NCBI RefSeq assembly: GCF_034190915.1 | Contig: NW_026947502.1 | Span: 34,874,785-34,938,784 of the forward strand | DNA length: 64,000 nt | DNA from: Cavia porcellus | Taxonomy: Eukaryota; Chordata; Mammalia; Rodentia; Caviidae | Direction: 5' to 3' | Part shown: positions 11,830 through 22,004 of the stretch, one piece after another | Layout: each line of letters opens with the position of its first letter | Numbering within the stretch: the first letter of the stretch is position 1 | Notes under the pieces: model-generated | Told to the model about the DNA's origin: nothing | The model's input: the letters and a program-made list of their open reading frames with translations, nothing else | Databases searched by the model: none | Position numbers and translations under genes: made by a program

Positions 11830-12540
11830 AACCATGCAGGGTGGAAGCACAAGATGCTAAGGCCACGTTTAGCGACAAGACAGTTCCTAAGTGGCAACAC
11901 ACAAAGTCAGGAAAGAACCTGCATCCTCATAGAAAGGAGACAGAGTGAGGAAGGCGGGGAATGGCCTGGCATTGGCTGTGAGGCAGAGAAACTAATGGAG
12001 AGAGGAAGTGTCCAAAGTGGACCCTCACAGGCTTCTGTGAGTGCGTGCGTGTGTGATGTGACCTCACACACACAATGCGTATGTCACATCAACCTCTTCC
12101 ACACCCTCATCCCTCGGTAAAATCCTTATTGCTCATCAGCCCTTTCATAATCCTGGATTCCTCAGGGTTCCAACACAGGGCTGCAAGGAGGCAAGCATAG
12201 ACATGGAATAATCGATACAGAAACCGAAGCACAGAATGGGTCACGGACATCTGGGTTATTAAAGTATTAATTATTATTATTCTTCACTGTGAAACACACC
12301 CTGCCACCTACAAACATGGAATAAAATCTAACAGCTAGCAAATGCTTATTCTCCTGAATACAAGGACAACTGACACTATAATCCAATATCTGCTCTTCCA
12401 GCTTGGCGTGTGCACCTGGCAGTGCTCATCTGTTGAATTTGCATGATTGCCAGTCTCACGAATAGGCAGTGTCTTGCCTTCACCTGGGGGAAACAAATGC
12501 CACGGTGCTGGAGGAGGGATGGGGAGGACTGGGCTTGGAG
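11830..12540. other. Intronic sequence, mostly unassigned
   Basis: Follows the RPL5 pseudogene. A short CA/GT-rich patch lies near 12040-12075. I recognise no named element here. Confidence 0.4.
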
Positions 12541-12544
12541 GGTG

Positions 12545-12645
12545 CCTGGCTGTCTGAGAATTAAATGAGATACTACTGGCAAGGCTTTTCTGCCAACGTC
12601 CTGCACATAGAAACCACCTAAGAAATGTGAGCAGTTATTCACAGC
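12545..12645 (+). repeat. MIR SINE fragment
   Basis: GAGAATTAAATGAGATACTA ... CTGCACATAGAAACCACCTA follows the MIR 3' pattern 'attaaatgagataat...ggcacatagtaa'. Confidence 0.55.
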
Positions 12646-12743
12646 AATAGCAGTAGAGACACCCAAGTCCTTCTGCCTGCTTCACTTTTCAGGGAAAAGT
12701 TTTACTCTGATTTAGGGCATTCACTGTTACCTCAAAATTACAA

Positions 12744-12855
12744 AGGATAAGCTGAGTGTGTTGGTGCATGCCTGTAATCCCAGCATTCTGGATGCTGAGA
12801 CAAGATTACTGCAAGTTCAAGTCCAGTGAAACACTGTCTCAAAGGAAATAAAAGT
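12744..12855 (+). repeat. B1 SINE
   Basis: GTTGGTGCATGCCTGTAATC, CCAGCATTCTGGATGCTGAG and a short ACACTGTCTCAAA end. Confidence 0.8.
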
Positions 12856-13454
12856 CACAAGGGACTTAGGGCTGAGGAATGGATTCCTCTTCTGCCCCTG
12901 AACAACATATTGAGAAGTTTTGAAGTAGTGTCTGTCTGTCTTTCTCTCTCATCATAAACTCTTTTCCTCTCCCTCAGGATTCCTGGCAATTAGACTGAGG
13001 TCTCTGGGTTTCAAATGCATCTGTGATAGATGCGCCTAACTGCATCAAGTGGCAGGTGCATTTCTCTCAGCATTTAAGGCTAATCTTCCCGGTCATCTAA
13101 AGATAAATCACTAGGCATCCATGTCAGGAGGCCCAAACATGAATTCACCAATGGTTTCAATTACTCTTCAATGACAGTGTCTTATTCCAGATCAGAAAAA
13201 TGAAAAGGCTAGTCATGGTGTGTATATGTGAAGGATACAGACACAGACAGGGACAGGGAGCAAGGACACATCGAGGTTATCCTCACAGCAGTCAAGATAT
13301 CAGTGCTGTCCCGGTCAAGGAGTACAGAAGACACTCGTGTCCAGCTGAGCTCATGCGAGGCGGTGCTGCTCAGGGAGGTGAGAGAGGGACGCTTCTCCCG
13401 GGCACCGCCAGCAGCATCTACCATTCCCTTGGCTGCACATAAAGGAGTGGCTAA

Positions 13455-13632
13455 GGGTTGAAGCTGGGGAGTCAGAGGAACCTGGGTCCCCATCTCCACC
13501 TGCCACATCTTCACTGCTTTACCTCCGGCAACCTCCCGAGTCCTCAGATCCCTCATCTCTAAGTGGGATGCTAACAGTAGTTATGACATAAAGCTTTTGT
13601 GAGGATTGAACAAGACAATCTGCGTTTACCTT
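13455..13632 (+). repeat. MIR SINE fragment
   Basis: GAAGCTGGGGAGTCAGAGG, CCTCATCTCTAAGTGGGATG and TTGTGAGGATTGAACAAGAC match the general MIR order. Confidence 0.6.
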
Positions 13633-13805
13633 AGGTTTTTTTTTTTTAATGACTGGGAAATGAACCAAAGGGCTTTGTACTGAGCTATAGTCTCAGTCCT
13701 TTATTTATTTTATTTTTTTTCTTTTGAGATAGGGTCTCACTAAGTTGCCTAGGCTGAGCTCAAACTTGTGCTGGGATTATAGGCATGCAGTACCACACCT
13801 AGCTA
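13633..13805 (-). repeat. Composite SINE, B1 then ID
   Basis: TGACTGGGAAATGAACCAAA (ID part) followed by GAGATAGGGTCTCACTAAGT to AGTACCACACCTAGC (B1 part), both antisense. Confidence 0.75.
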
Positions 13806-13902
13806 CTTTATTTTAACACAATAGACAGGATATAATAAATGCTCATTAAATATTAGCAACATCAACAGAAACACTCATCTCTGTTACAGAACATGGGCTA
13901 TG

Positions 13903-14034
13903 GGGCTGGGGATTTAGCTCAGTGGCATAAGCGCCTCCCTTGCAAGCAGGCATTTGTGATTTCAATCCCCAGTACCGATAAAAAGGAAAAAGATCAAAAC
14001 AAAACAAGAAAGACCCTGTTTCAGAAACAAAACA
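13903..14034 (+). repeat. ID SINE with 17-bp target-site duplication
   Basis: GGGCTGGGGATTTAGCTCAG start and AATCCCCAGTACCGATAAAA end, with a degenerate A-rich tail. It is flanked by ACAGAACATGGGCTATG (13886-13902) and ACAGAACGTGGGCTATG (14035-14051), one mismatch in 17. Confidence 0.88.
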
Positions 14035-14051
14035 ACAGAACGTGGGCTATG

Positions 14052-14610
14052 ACAAGGTTTCAGGTGCCCTTCCTCTCACCCAGGCATCCAGTTAAGCAAG
14101 TCCAAAGAAGAGTACCTTATCTTCTACCTGTGCCTCAGAGTAAACATACTGAACAAACACATTAACACACAGACCTGCTGCAGATTTCACAGATCCAAAA
14201 GGCAAATTCCTCCAAATTCATTCCATATATAACTGGTATAAATCCAGGGACCCAACTAATCCAGTTTTCAGGGGTTTTTCCTTTCAAAGACACAGTTCAA
14301 CAACCAAAAGCTATTAAAAATAAATCAGATCCGTATTGAGGCTTCTCATATCCCTTCAAAAGCCAACTCATAAATAACCCACTGACATTCTTCTTTGTGT
14401 CCCTTTGCTTTCTTCTTGAAATCCATTGCACGACTGCTCTGCAAGGGGCTTCTCCCTTATCTACCTGAGAACTCTGCAGACCCGCCTTGCAGCTCTGCTG
14501 GCTCTATTTCCCTAGTCCATTCCCGTAGTACATAGGTGAGCTGGCCCGTGACCCGTCTCCCGAAAAGCACAGCACCACCTGCTTGGGAGAGGGAGAGGGT
14601 GGCAGACACG
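14052..14610. other. Intronic sequence before the solo LTR
   Basis: No named repeat or exon recognised. Confidence 0.4.
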
Positions 14611-14616
14611 GGATTC
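14611..14616. repeat. Target-site duplication, left copy, of the solo LTR
   Basis: GGATTC, identical to 15057-15062 on the other side of the LTR. Confidence 0.93.
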
Positions 14617-15056
14617 TGTTGGGAGCCGCGGCCGACACCGGTCGCTTTACTTGGCAGACGTGAGGCCTGTAGAAAAGAGCAAAGCCTGAGCTAAGTTACC
14701 CCTCCCATCGAGTAAGCCAAGATGGCGCCTGCTTCCGCCCCCTGATTGCCCTGGCGACTTAAACAGCCCGCGCAATAGATTGGTCTACCTAGCAACCAAT
14801 GACGATGACCAATCAGCTTGCATTGCTTGCTGTTGCCCTATTGGATGATGAGTCCATATATATATGTATGTGACCCTCCCTGCGGGAGGAGAGAGAGAAG
14901 CACGGAAAAGGAGAGATAGAGAAAGTCCACCAGCGAGAAAGGGCTGGTGACAGAGCAGAGGCCTCGCGGGGCCTACGCGGAGACAAATAAAGACAAGGTT
15001 GCACACCGTCAGAATCTGTCGTGTGTTTTTCCTGCCGGCCGGGAGCGACACCGACA
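14617..15056 (+). mobile_element. Solo LTR of a class II (IAP/ERVK-like) endogenous retrovirus
   Basis: A 440-bp element begins TGTTGGGAGCCGCGGC and ends GGGAGCGACACCGACA, i.e. TG...CA. It is flanked by a perfect 6-bp duplication GGATTC at 14611-14616 and 15057-15062, the length typical of class II retroviruses. Inside are several CCAAT boxes (14796-14800, 14809-14813, and on the minus strand 14779-14783 and 14840-14844), a TATATATA at 14857-14864 and AATAAA at 14986-14991. The start and an internal AAGATGGCGCC resemble rodent IAP LTRs as I recall them. No gag, pol or env sequence is adjacent, so it is a solo LTR left by recombination. It is GC- and CpG-rich compared with its surroundings and has an intact look, suggesting youth. 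Transcription would run plus, antisense to MCC. Confidence 0.93.
14779..14991 (+). promoter_or_regulatory. LTR promoter and polyadenylation signals
   Basis: Four CCAAT/ATTGG boxes between 14779 and 14844 precede a TATATATA at 14857-14864; an AATAAA lies at 14986-14991. The order CCAAT boxes, TATA, poly(A) signal fits a U3-R-U5 LTR on the plus strand. Whether it is active is unknown. Confidence 0.7.
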
Positions 15057-15062
15057 GGATTC
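15057..15062. repeat. Target-site duplication, right copy, of the solo LTR
   Basis: GGATTC, identical to 14611-14616. Perfect identity supports a recent insertion and an intra-element recombination instead of a chromosomal rearrangement. Confidence 0.93.
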
Positions 15063-15149
15063 TCTTCAGTCATCATGCAGAAGGTGGTGGCTCTGCAGAC
15101 GCCTGCATGCAGGCCCACACAACACGAGAAAGCCTCACGCTACCTTTCT

Positions 15150-15500
15150 TTCTTCTTTATTTTCAGTACTAGGGATTGAACTTAGGGCCTGTGCACTGAG
15201 CCACTTCCACAGCTTAATTATAATTTTTTTTTTTTTTGTCTTTTTCCTTTTTATCGGTACCGGGGATTGAACTCACGACTGCCTGCTTGCAAGGCAGGTG
15301 CTTATGCCACTAGGCTAAATCCCCAGCCCCCTTAATTATAATTTTAATACTCATTCATTCTCTTTTTGTCTTTTGAGTCCTTTTTATTTTTTGAGCCAAG
15401 TTCTAAGTTGCTAAGTTGCTCAGGGTGGCCCCAACACTGTGATCCTCCTGGCTCAGCCTCCAGGAATGCTGGGGTCAGAGATGGGCACCACCACTGTGTC
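15150..15500 (-). repeat. Old composite SINE (B1 then ID) split by a younger ID
   Basis: CAGTACTAGGGATTGAACTT (ID part) lies left of the nested element and TTTTGAGCCAAGTTCTAAG to ATGGGCACCACCACTGTG (B1 part) lies right. Both parts are antisense and clearly one older composite. Confidence 0.75.
15228..15330 (-). repeat. Young ID SINE nested in an older SINE
   Basis: Poly-T, ATCGGTACCGGGGATTGAA, then GCTAAATCCCCAGCCCC. The 15-bp sequence CTTAATTATAATTTT occurs at 15213-15227 and again at 15331-15345, a perfect target duplication. Confidence 0.93.
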
Positions 15501-16670
15501 AGCTTCTCTCTCATTCTTATTTCAAGACTTTATCCTCAAAAACAAAGATGCAAAGAGATAAAGCCTTCCTATCCTAAACCAGCACACATATATTCTATCT
15601 CCCGTTTGCCTTGGGCTTTTAAAGAAAAAGCCATTAAGCTGTTAATAACAGCTCTGCTATTGAAGTCCCACAGAGCTGAGTCACTGGAAGGAGCGAGCAC
15701 AAACCGCGAGGAATGACAGACAGGGTGCTGCCAAGTGGCTGGTCTGTTGTCACCAAACACTTCAGATGTAAGTAGCATCTCTGTATGCGGAGGCGGCTCA
15801 AAAGCAAAGGCAGAGCAATGCGAAGGAAGTGGTGAACTGGCAGGTCCACTGCCCTCTAGTGTGTATTTAAATGTCCTCAAAGTTCCTTTATGAGAGATTC
15901 TACCCCAAAGATAGGAGAAACTGAACAAAGTGTGAACCTCTGCTGACCGGCCCACACAATCATTTCCCGAAATAACGCAGCTTATTAGGAGAACGGTATC
16001 CAGGGGCTCCCCTCTACCTCGCTGCGTGATGCTGCCCACACTCTCATTAGGCCCTAAAGATGGACTCCTTGTTTCAGTCAACGGATTGCCAAAAGGACAA
16101 GAAGTATTAAAAGTATGTCACAGTGGATGCAGCACAGGCTTTACTGGCCATCAGCACAGATGCCCCAAGTCGCCTGCGGGCAGTAATACTGCCTCTCCCT
16201 TTGCAGGACAGCACTGACCCCACAGATGCTGAGTTACGTGAGGCTGTGAGATCCTAGGAGAGGCCCAGGCAGAAGACAGAGGAGAGGCTCTGAGAGAAGC
16301 CTGTCATTGTTTCCACCACTGGCCCCCGCTCTGAGGTGTCCGGCTGCACATCAGGTCTGCAGAGGGGATTAGAGGACATACAACAAGTCAGCACCACCAA
16401 ACAGCAGCGAGGGACATGGAGTCCAACAGCAAAGGTCCTAAGGAGGACACAGGTGTCTGCAGTTCCTCCCATGCACCGCACCTTCTCTTGCCAGCAACCA
16501 GGGGCACCCCTTGCCCTGGGTAAGGGGGTGGTGCTGTTCAGTCTGTGTCTGACTTCTCAAGTGATCAGATACGGGATTTTGAGCAGGGCATCATACCCCT
16601 GTTTCCATCCTTTCATCTTTCTTCCCTTCCTTTATCCTTCTTTCCTCTCTCCACACAGGGTCTTCACACT
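15501..16670. other. Intronic sequence without a recognised repeat
   Basis: Moderately GC-rich for the window. The 170-codon minus frame at 15569-16081 has no coding signature or similarity that I recognise. Confidence 0.45.
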
Positions 16671-16677
16671 GAGTTAC

Positions 16678-16803
16678 AATTTTATTTTCTGAGATGGGAT
16701 TTTTCTAAGTCACTAAGCTACGCAGCCAGGGCTCAAACTTGCAATTCTCCTGCCCCAGCCTCCCAAAATTCTGGAAGCATGGGCATGCAGCACTGAGCAC
16801 TGG
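16678..16803 (-). repeat. B1 SINE, diverged
   Basis: GAGATGGGATTTTTCTAAGT, GCCAGGGCTCAAACTTGC, and CCTCCCAAAATTCTGGAAGC to GCACTGAGCACTGG are antisense B1. Confidence 0.7.
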
Positions 16804-17011
16804 CTTACCCCTGCTTTTCAAAGGTAGGAATTAGATAGAGATTTCTCCACAAAAGACTCCTCTGTAGGCAGGAATTGTCTTTTTTTCATGATCTGGTATT
16901 TCAAAATGCATTCTACATAAATATAATTTTTAAGTCAATACCACCACCTACACACATGATTATTCAGTATAATGTTTAAGATAACTTCTAACTCATGAAA
17001 AGAGACTGGAG

Positions 17012-17200
17012 TCAAGCATGCAGGTGCATGAGGGTTCTCTGAACCCTGTGGGAGGTTGAGGCAAGAGGATCACAACTTCAAGCCCAGCCTGTAGAATTTA
17101 GGGAAACCCATCTCAAAATGTAAAAAAACTTAAAAGGGCCAGGAATATAGTTCAATAGAAAGGCCCTGATTTCAATCCTCAGTACCACACAGACACAAAC
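17012..17200 (+). repeat. Composite SINE, B1 then ID
   Basis: GGGAGGTTGAGGCAAGAGGA and AACCCATCTCAAAATG (B1 part) followed by AGGAATATAGTTCAATAGAA and TTTCAATCCTCAGTACC (ID part) on the plus strand. Confidence 0.75.
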
Positions 17201-17264
17201 AAAGGTAAAGATCTTGAAATAGTTTAAAGAGATCTCTTTTCTTTAGAAATATCTAGAAATCTCA

Positions 17265-17347
17265 AGGGCGGGAGATACAGTTCAGTGGCATAAGCAACTG
17301 CCTGACAAGCTTAAGGTCCTGAGTTTGATTTCCAGTACAAAAAAAAT
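17265..17347 (+). repeat. ID SINE, diverged
   Basis: GGGAGATACAGTTCAGTGGC, CTGAGTTTGATTTCCAGTAC and a short A tail. Confidence 0.75.
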
Positions 17348-17349
17348 TT

Positions 17350-18270
17350 TTAGTTTATTTTCCAAGTATTTCTCCAAATGTACTTGTAAAATGGATTAAA
17401 TATCTTAATATTAAAATAGAAACATTAAATCTGCTGGAAGATAGAGTAGGTAAAACTCTTGAAGACACTAGTGTAGGTAAAGACTTTATGAATAAAACCC
17501 AGAGTGCACAGAACTTATCACAAAGAATAAACAAATGGGATCTCATCCTAATGAAAAGCTTTTGCACAGCAAGAGAAACCACCAACAGAGTGAAGAGACA
17601 ACCCACTATGTGGGAGAAAATGTTTGCCAGCTGTTTCTCAGATAAAAGATCGTTACTGAGAAGATAAAAGAACTCAAATAAATTTGTCCTCCCAGATTTA
17701 AAGATCCAATCCAAAAATGGGCATCTGAGATGAATATATGCTTCTCAGATGAAAAAGTACAAACAGAAAATAAATACGTGAAAAAATATTCAACAACACT
17801 GTCATTTGAGAAATGCAAATTAAAACAACACTGAGATTCACCTCACCCCAGAAAGAATGGCTAGTATTAAGAAATCAACCAATAACAAATGCTGGAAAGG
17901 CTGTGGGGAAAAAGAAACCCTTCTCCAATTGTTGATAAGAATGCAGACTAATGCAACCACTATGGAAATCAGTGTGGAGAGTCCTCAAAAAACTAGGATT
18001 GGAGGTCCCATTCAACCCAGCTATTCCTCTTCTGAGTATCTTCCCAAAAATATTAAAAACATTATACCACAGCGATATACATGCACCCATGTTTAAGGCA
18101 GCACACTTTATAATAGTCAGATCTTGGAAACAACCTAAACGTCCATCAATTAAGGAATGGATAAAGAAGATGTGATATTTCTATCTAATATTCAGCCAAA
18201 AAGAATAACAAACTGGACATTTTTATAGGTAAACTATATGCCTTGAAAACATACTTATTAGTGAAATAAA
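17350..18270 (+). mobile_element. L1 fragment, ORF2 3' half
   Basis: Plus-strand sequence includes CAAATGGGATCTCATCCTAA, GAAAAGCTTTTGCACAGCAA, ACTATGGAAATCAGTGTGGA and GGAAACAACCTAAACGTCCA, all hallmarks of mammalian L1 ORF2 C-terminal region. Frames are broken. Confidence 0.9.
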
Positions 18271-18389
18271 TATGTCACACATGCATAATCATCACATTGT
18301 TTCATTAGGAAGAAACATGTATTTTGTCCTAGAAACAATGACTTTAGCCAAGCAATGACTCAGGCCACACCTCCCTTCACTTTAACTAA

Positions 18390-18870
18390 CCCACTGTGAG
18401 CCATTTTGAGTTGACTTTTAGATATTTTAAGGAACTTTAATGTGCTATAAGGTTTGGGTTTTTTGCACGTGGATATCAAGTTGTTCTAATATACTTATTG
18501 AGGGTATAATCCTTTCTCCACTTAATTGCTTTTGCATCTTTGCCAGAAATCAAATGTCTGTTATGTAGGCATTTATTTTGGGACTCTATATTGATACTTT
18601 GGTGGTTTGTCTATTTTGATAGCAATGCTGTTTTGTCATGACTGTTGTCACTTTGTGATAAGTCATGGGACTGGGGAGGGTTGGAGCTCTAATTTTATCC
18701 CTTTATCAAAGTTGTTTAGACTATTCTGAGTCTTTTATTTTTACAGAAATGTAAGAATCAAAATGTTAATCTATATGAAAAATGATGGTAGCAGTTTGAT
18801 AGATGTGTTTTCTGATCTATATTATTTTCTTCTACTCATTTTTGGTTTCATTCTTTTATTTTTAATAAAA
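18390..18870 (-). mobile_element. L1 fragment, ORF2 internal part, antisense
   Basis: ATAATCCTTTCTCCACTTAA, TTTTGCATCTTTGCCAGAAA and TTTGGGACTCTATATTGATA follow the antisense of a mid-ORF2 L1 segment. It is in opposite orientation to the neighbouring fragment 17350-18270. Confidence 0.75.
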
Positions 18871-18959
18871 ATAAATAAATAAATAGACAATCACTGCAGC
18901 TGCAAAAGACAACCCAAATGTACTTGTAGAAATGTTCAAAATTTGTTTCTAATAAGATA

Positions 18960-19062
18960 GTGAAACAGCAATAACAACCACTATCATTTACTGAGCACCT
19001 ACTTTGACAAAACATTTTATTAAGCATTTATATGCATTATCTCATTTAACTCATGCCACAAC
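18960..19062 (+). repeat. MIR-type fragment
   Basis: CATTTACTGAGCACCTACTT, then TGCATTATCTCATTTAACTC matches the common 'tactgagcacctacta...attatctcatttaatcc' old mammalian repeat. Confidence 0.6.
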
Positions 19063-19066
19063 TACA

Positions 19067-19067
<1 letters not shown>

Positions 19068-19098
<31 letters not shown>
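19068..19098. repeat. (ATT)n microsatellite
   Basis: About ten ATT repeats followed by ACTACT. Confidence 0.95.
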
Positions 19099-19099
<1 letters not shown>

Positions 19100-19124
19100 T
19101 ACTATGTTTATTTTGTTTTGTTTT

Positions 19125-19245
19125 TAAGACAGGGTCTCTGTATGTAGTTCAGGCCATCCTTAAACTATATATCCCAGTCTAGCCTCTAATGTAATCCTCC
19201 TGCCTCAGTCCCCTGAGAGATGGGATTATAGGCACACTGGCTATA
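19125..19245 (-). repeat. B1 SINE
   Basis: AAGACAGGGTCTCTGTATGT, AATCCTCCTGCCTCAGTCCC and GGGATTATAGGCACACTGGC are antisense B1. Confidence 0.8.
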
Positions 19246-19553
19246 TTATTATTTCTATTTTATGAGAATAAAGAGACTTTAAAAGAGATGAAACAACTTT
19301 TGTAAAGTCTTGCAAAAGAGCTTAGCATGAATGACTAATGTTCATATCTTAATCACTCTTCTAGAGAACTTCATCGATGCTGAGATTAGACCAGTTAGCA
19401 GAAGAACACGAAGAACAAATATAACTGAGTTCTATGAAGTTAAATTTATGGCTTCATTTACTTACTTGAAGGGGAATAAAATAAGAGTACAGAGAGCCTA
19501 CATTTGGAGCTAAAAAGTTCTGTTCCAATGCAATGGTGTGGGATGATAGATAG

Positions 19554-19973
19554 TGTTGTGGTTTGGGTCTAGCTGTCACCCAAAGCCTCGTGGGATAATA
19601 GGTGGGGCCTTTTCAGATTGGCTGGATCTGGAGTGTGTGACACTGGGATTAAGGGCATCAAATTATTAAATCAGTTCACTGATTAGTTTAGCATAGTTCT
19701 GGATGTGAATGCTACTCACCCTAAAGATAGAAGGCAGGTAGCCTAAATAGACTATAAAAGGGACAGAAAAAAGTTAACATGGTCCCTGCTTGCTCTGCTG
19801 CCTTCTGCCCACCATAAACTGTTTCTCCTCTGCCTGTCTGCCATAACACCCTGCCTTAGAGCCATCTGACTATAAACAGAGACCTCTACAAACTGTAATC
19901 TAAAAAGACCTCTCCTCCTTTAACTTCAGTTGTCAGCTGTTTGGTCTCAGCAATGAGAAAAGTAACTAAGACA
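19554..19973 (+). mobile_element. MaLR LTR (MST/ORR1-like) with 5-bp target duplication
   Basis: A 420-bp element starts TGTTGTGGTTTGGGTCTAGC and ends AAAAGTAACTAAGACA. GATAG occurs directly before (19549-19553) and after (19974-19978), the 5-bp duplication expected of ERVL-MaLR. No internal region adjoins it, so it is a solo LTR. Confidence 0.85.
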
Positions 19974-19979
19974 GATAGT

Positions 19980-20587
19980 ATGTAGACTATAGATTTTTGG
20001 CAACACAAAAAGTTGGCAACTCCCAGCCTTTTGAAATGTTACAGGTGCACAAAACTGCAGAATCCAGGAGACCTGCTTTCTGGCAGCATGACTAGGGTGT
20101 AGGCACTCTGCTCACCTAGAGATTCAAGGCTTGTGAGGGGCACAGCATCTGTCTTGATGGATGACTTGTTAAGAAGAAGCCACACTCTCTCCATCTGACT
20201 TAGGCGTGAGAGAGCAAGAAGAGATTATTACCCCACCCTCTCTGTAAGCACAGAGCTCCTTCCCTGTGTGACACAGATACAGAGGAAGTGGAGCAAAGCT
20301 AAGAGCAGACTCTGGTGAAAAAGAACCAAGAACCTTGCCAGGAAAAAAACAGTAACAGAAGCCAGTGAGCTATGCTGTGGATGTTATTGCTAGTAATAGC
20401 AATAACAGAAATACCAACACTCCTCTAAGTACATCTTCACACTCACAAATGAAGGAAACAGATTTTTGACAAATTAAATTTCATCCCCCAAAATATTATC
20501 ATTTCAATAGGATGTTAGAACCCCATCTCAACAAGATTAAAAAGTGCTTATCAAGATTTTAATAATTTAATCATTATAAAAAATTAG
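19980..20587. other. Intronic sequence, unassigned
   Basis: No named repeat recognised; the region 20000-20350 could be an old LTR but I cannot support it. Confidence 0.35.
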
Positions 20588-20690
20588 AACATGTGGATTT
20601 CCTATTGTTTTGAAATTCTGTATCACTTTCACTGTTTTAATCTGTTTTATATTGTTTGGTCTTATTGTCTTAAAAATAAAACATAAAATA
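20588..20690 (+). repeat. Diverged copy of the 150-bp repeat family
   Basis: GTGGATTTCCTATTGTTTTG, then TCTGTATCACTTTCACTG and TTATTGTCTTAAAAATAAAA follow the same order as the units at 53282-53742. Confidence 0.5.
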
Positions 20691-21000
20691 AAAATCTATA
20701 AAAATTAGAACATACCACAATCATCTCTGTATAATTATTGAAACCTCTTACGTAGCAAGTAAATATTCAAGGAAATAACCTTTTCTTTCTTATGCCTTTC
20801 TGCAACAGCTGTGTACCATGAACTTTATAAAAGTGTAAATTACAATGATAGTTTTGTATTTATGTCCATCTTCCCCTCTATACTGATGGAGGTTTGAATT
20901 GAAGATGACTTGTAAAACCTGAGTGTGACAGTACTCTATCAGTTTCAAATTGCCTTCGAGATGCAATGAATGTCCTTGGAAATAAGAAATTTTCACATAT

Positions 21001-21147
21001 CTGGCCTGGTGTGGTGACAGATACCTGTAATCTCAGCACTTGGGAGGCTGAAGTAGAGGACCACTGAGAGTTTGGGCCAGGCTGGGCTTCACGGTGAGTG
21101 CAAGGACAGCTTGAACTACACAGCAGGGCTCTGTCTCAAAAAAAATT
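21001..21147 (+). repeat. B1 SINE
   Basis: CTGGCCTGGTGTGGTGACAG, AATCTCAGCACTTGGGAGGC, GGGCTCTGTCTCAAAAAAAA. Confidence 0.88.
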
Positions 21148-21433
21148 ATTCCCTTATAAGAAATTCCAGCTTTAGGACCTAAGTCACAGACAAGAAAATA
21201 GGGCCATAAAGGGGGATTTTGTTTTCCTCACAGAAATAAAGTGTGGATAGTGAGGCAGAAATACAGATAAAAGACAGGTGAATCAGTGGATTTAAATTCT
21301 ACATGAGAATTAAGAGTAATAAATAAACTTCAGTTAATTACAAATATATAGCAAATTACCATGATAATAAATACAGTTCTAAAACAACTTCTAATTCCTA
21401 GATATTATTTCCAGCCTACAAAAAGGCTGCTTG

Positions 21434-21637
21434 GGAGGCGTACATGGTGGCACATACGGTGGCACACACAATGGCACATGGCAGCAACAGCCACTACTCT
21501 GGAGGCTGAGGTTGGAGGGCCATGAGTTTGAGCCCACCCTAGAAATTTAGTGAAAATTTTAAATCTGTCTCAAAATTTTAAATAAGGAGTTAATGATATA
21601 GCTAAGTGATAGAGCACCCCTACATTCAATCTCAAAA
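21434..21637 (+). repeat. Composite SINE, B1 then ID
   Basis: GGTGGCACACACAATGGCAC and GGAGGCTGAGGTTGGAGGGC (B1) followed by AATGATATAGCTAAGTGATA and ACATTCAATCTC (ID). Its tail has become a (GA)n tract. Confidence 0.7.
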
Positions 21638-21640
21638 GAA

Positions 21641-21642
<2 letters not shown>

Positions 21643-21690
<48 letters not shown>
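21643..21690. repeat. (GA)n microsatellite
   Basis: Almost pure GA repeat of about 46 bp, then purine-rich AGGAGGAGAAGAAG. Confidence 0.95.
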
Positions 21691-21694
<4 letters not shown>

Positions 21695-21903
21695 AGGAGG
21701 AGAAGAAGAGGAGAGGAAGAGGGAGAAGGAGAATGACATTTCTTAAGGATCCAGAGAACAGAAAAACTTTCTGTCTGTGTTTTTGTAGACTGAGAATTGA
21801 ACCCAGGGCCTCACACATTCTAGGCACAAACTATATTGGTTCTTAATTTCACACAATTTTATTTGCAACTCACAAGTAACTTTTTAGTCTTTAAAAATAG
21901 AAG

Positions 21904-22003
21904 AGGCTGGGGATTTAGCTCAGCAGCATAAGTACCTTCCTTGCAAGTGTGTGGTCATGAGTTCAATCCTTGGTACCGATAAAAACGAAAAAGACAAAAA
22001 AAA
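21904..22003 (+). repeat. ID SINE
   Basis: GGCTGGGGATTTAGCTCAGC start, TTGGTACCGATAAAAACGAA end and an A-rich tail. Confidence 0.92.
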
Positions 22004-22004
22004 T

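Noticed and set aside
13200..13560. CpG-island promoter or short-isoform first exon of MCC
   Set aside because: The CpG density is only modest, no sequence for MNSGVAMKYG is present on the minus strand, and part of the region is MIR.
13887..14000. tRNA gene candidates (A box TAGCTCAGTGG and B box GTTCGATCC) here and at other ID loci
   Set aside because: They are tRNA-derived ID SINEs: each has an A-rich tail, many have target duplications, and none folds into a full cloverleaf with a proper acceptor stem.
14617..15118. A full retroviral provirus or its genes at the LTR; open frames of 88 to 107 codons there
   Set aside because: Only one LTR with a target duplication on both sides is present; no internal sequence, primer-binding site plus gag, or second LTR. 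The frames are LTR by-products.
15569..16081. 170-codon minus-strand frame, the longest in the window
   Set aside because: No recognised domain and ordinary for a GC-richer intronic stretch; no splice-site pair or promoter supports it.
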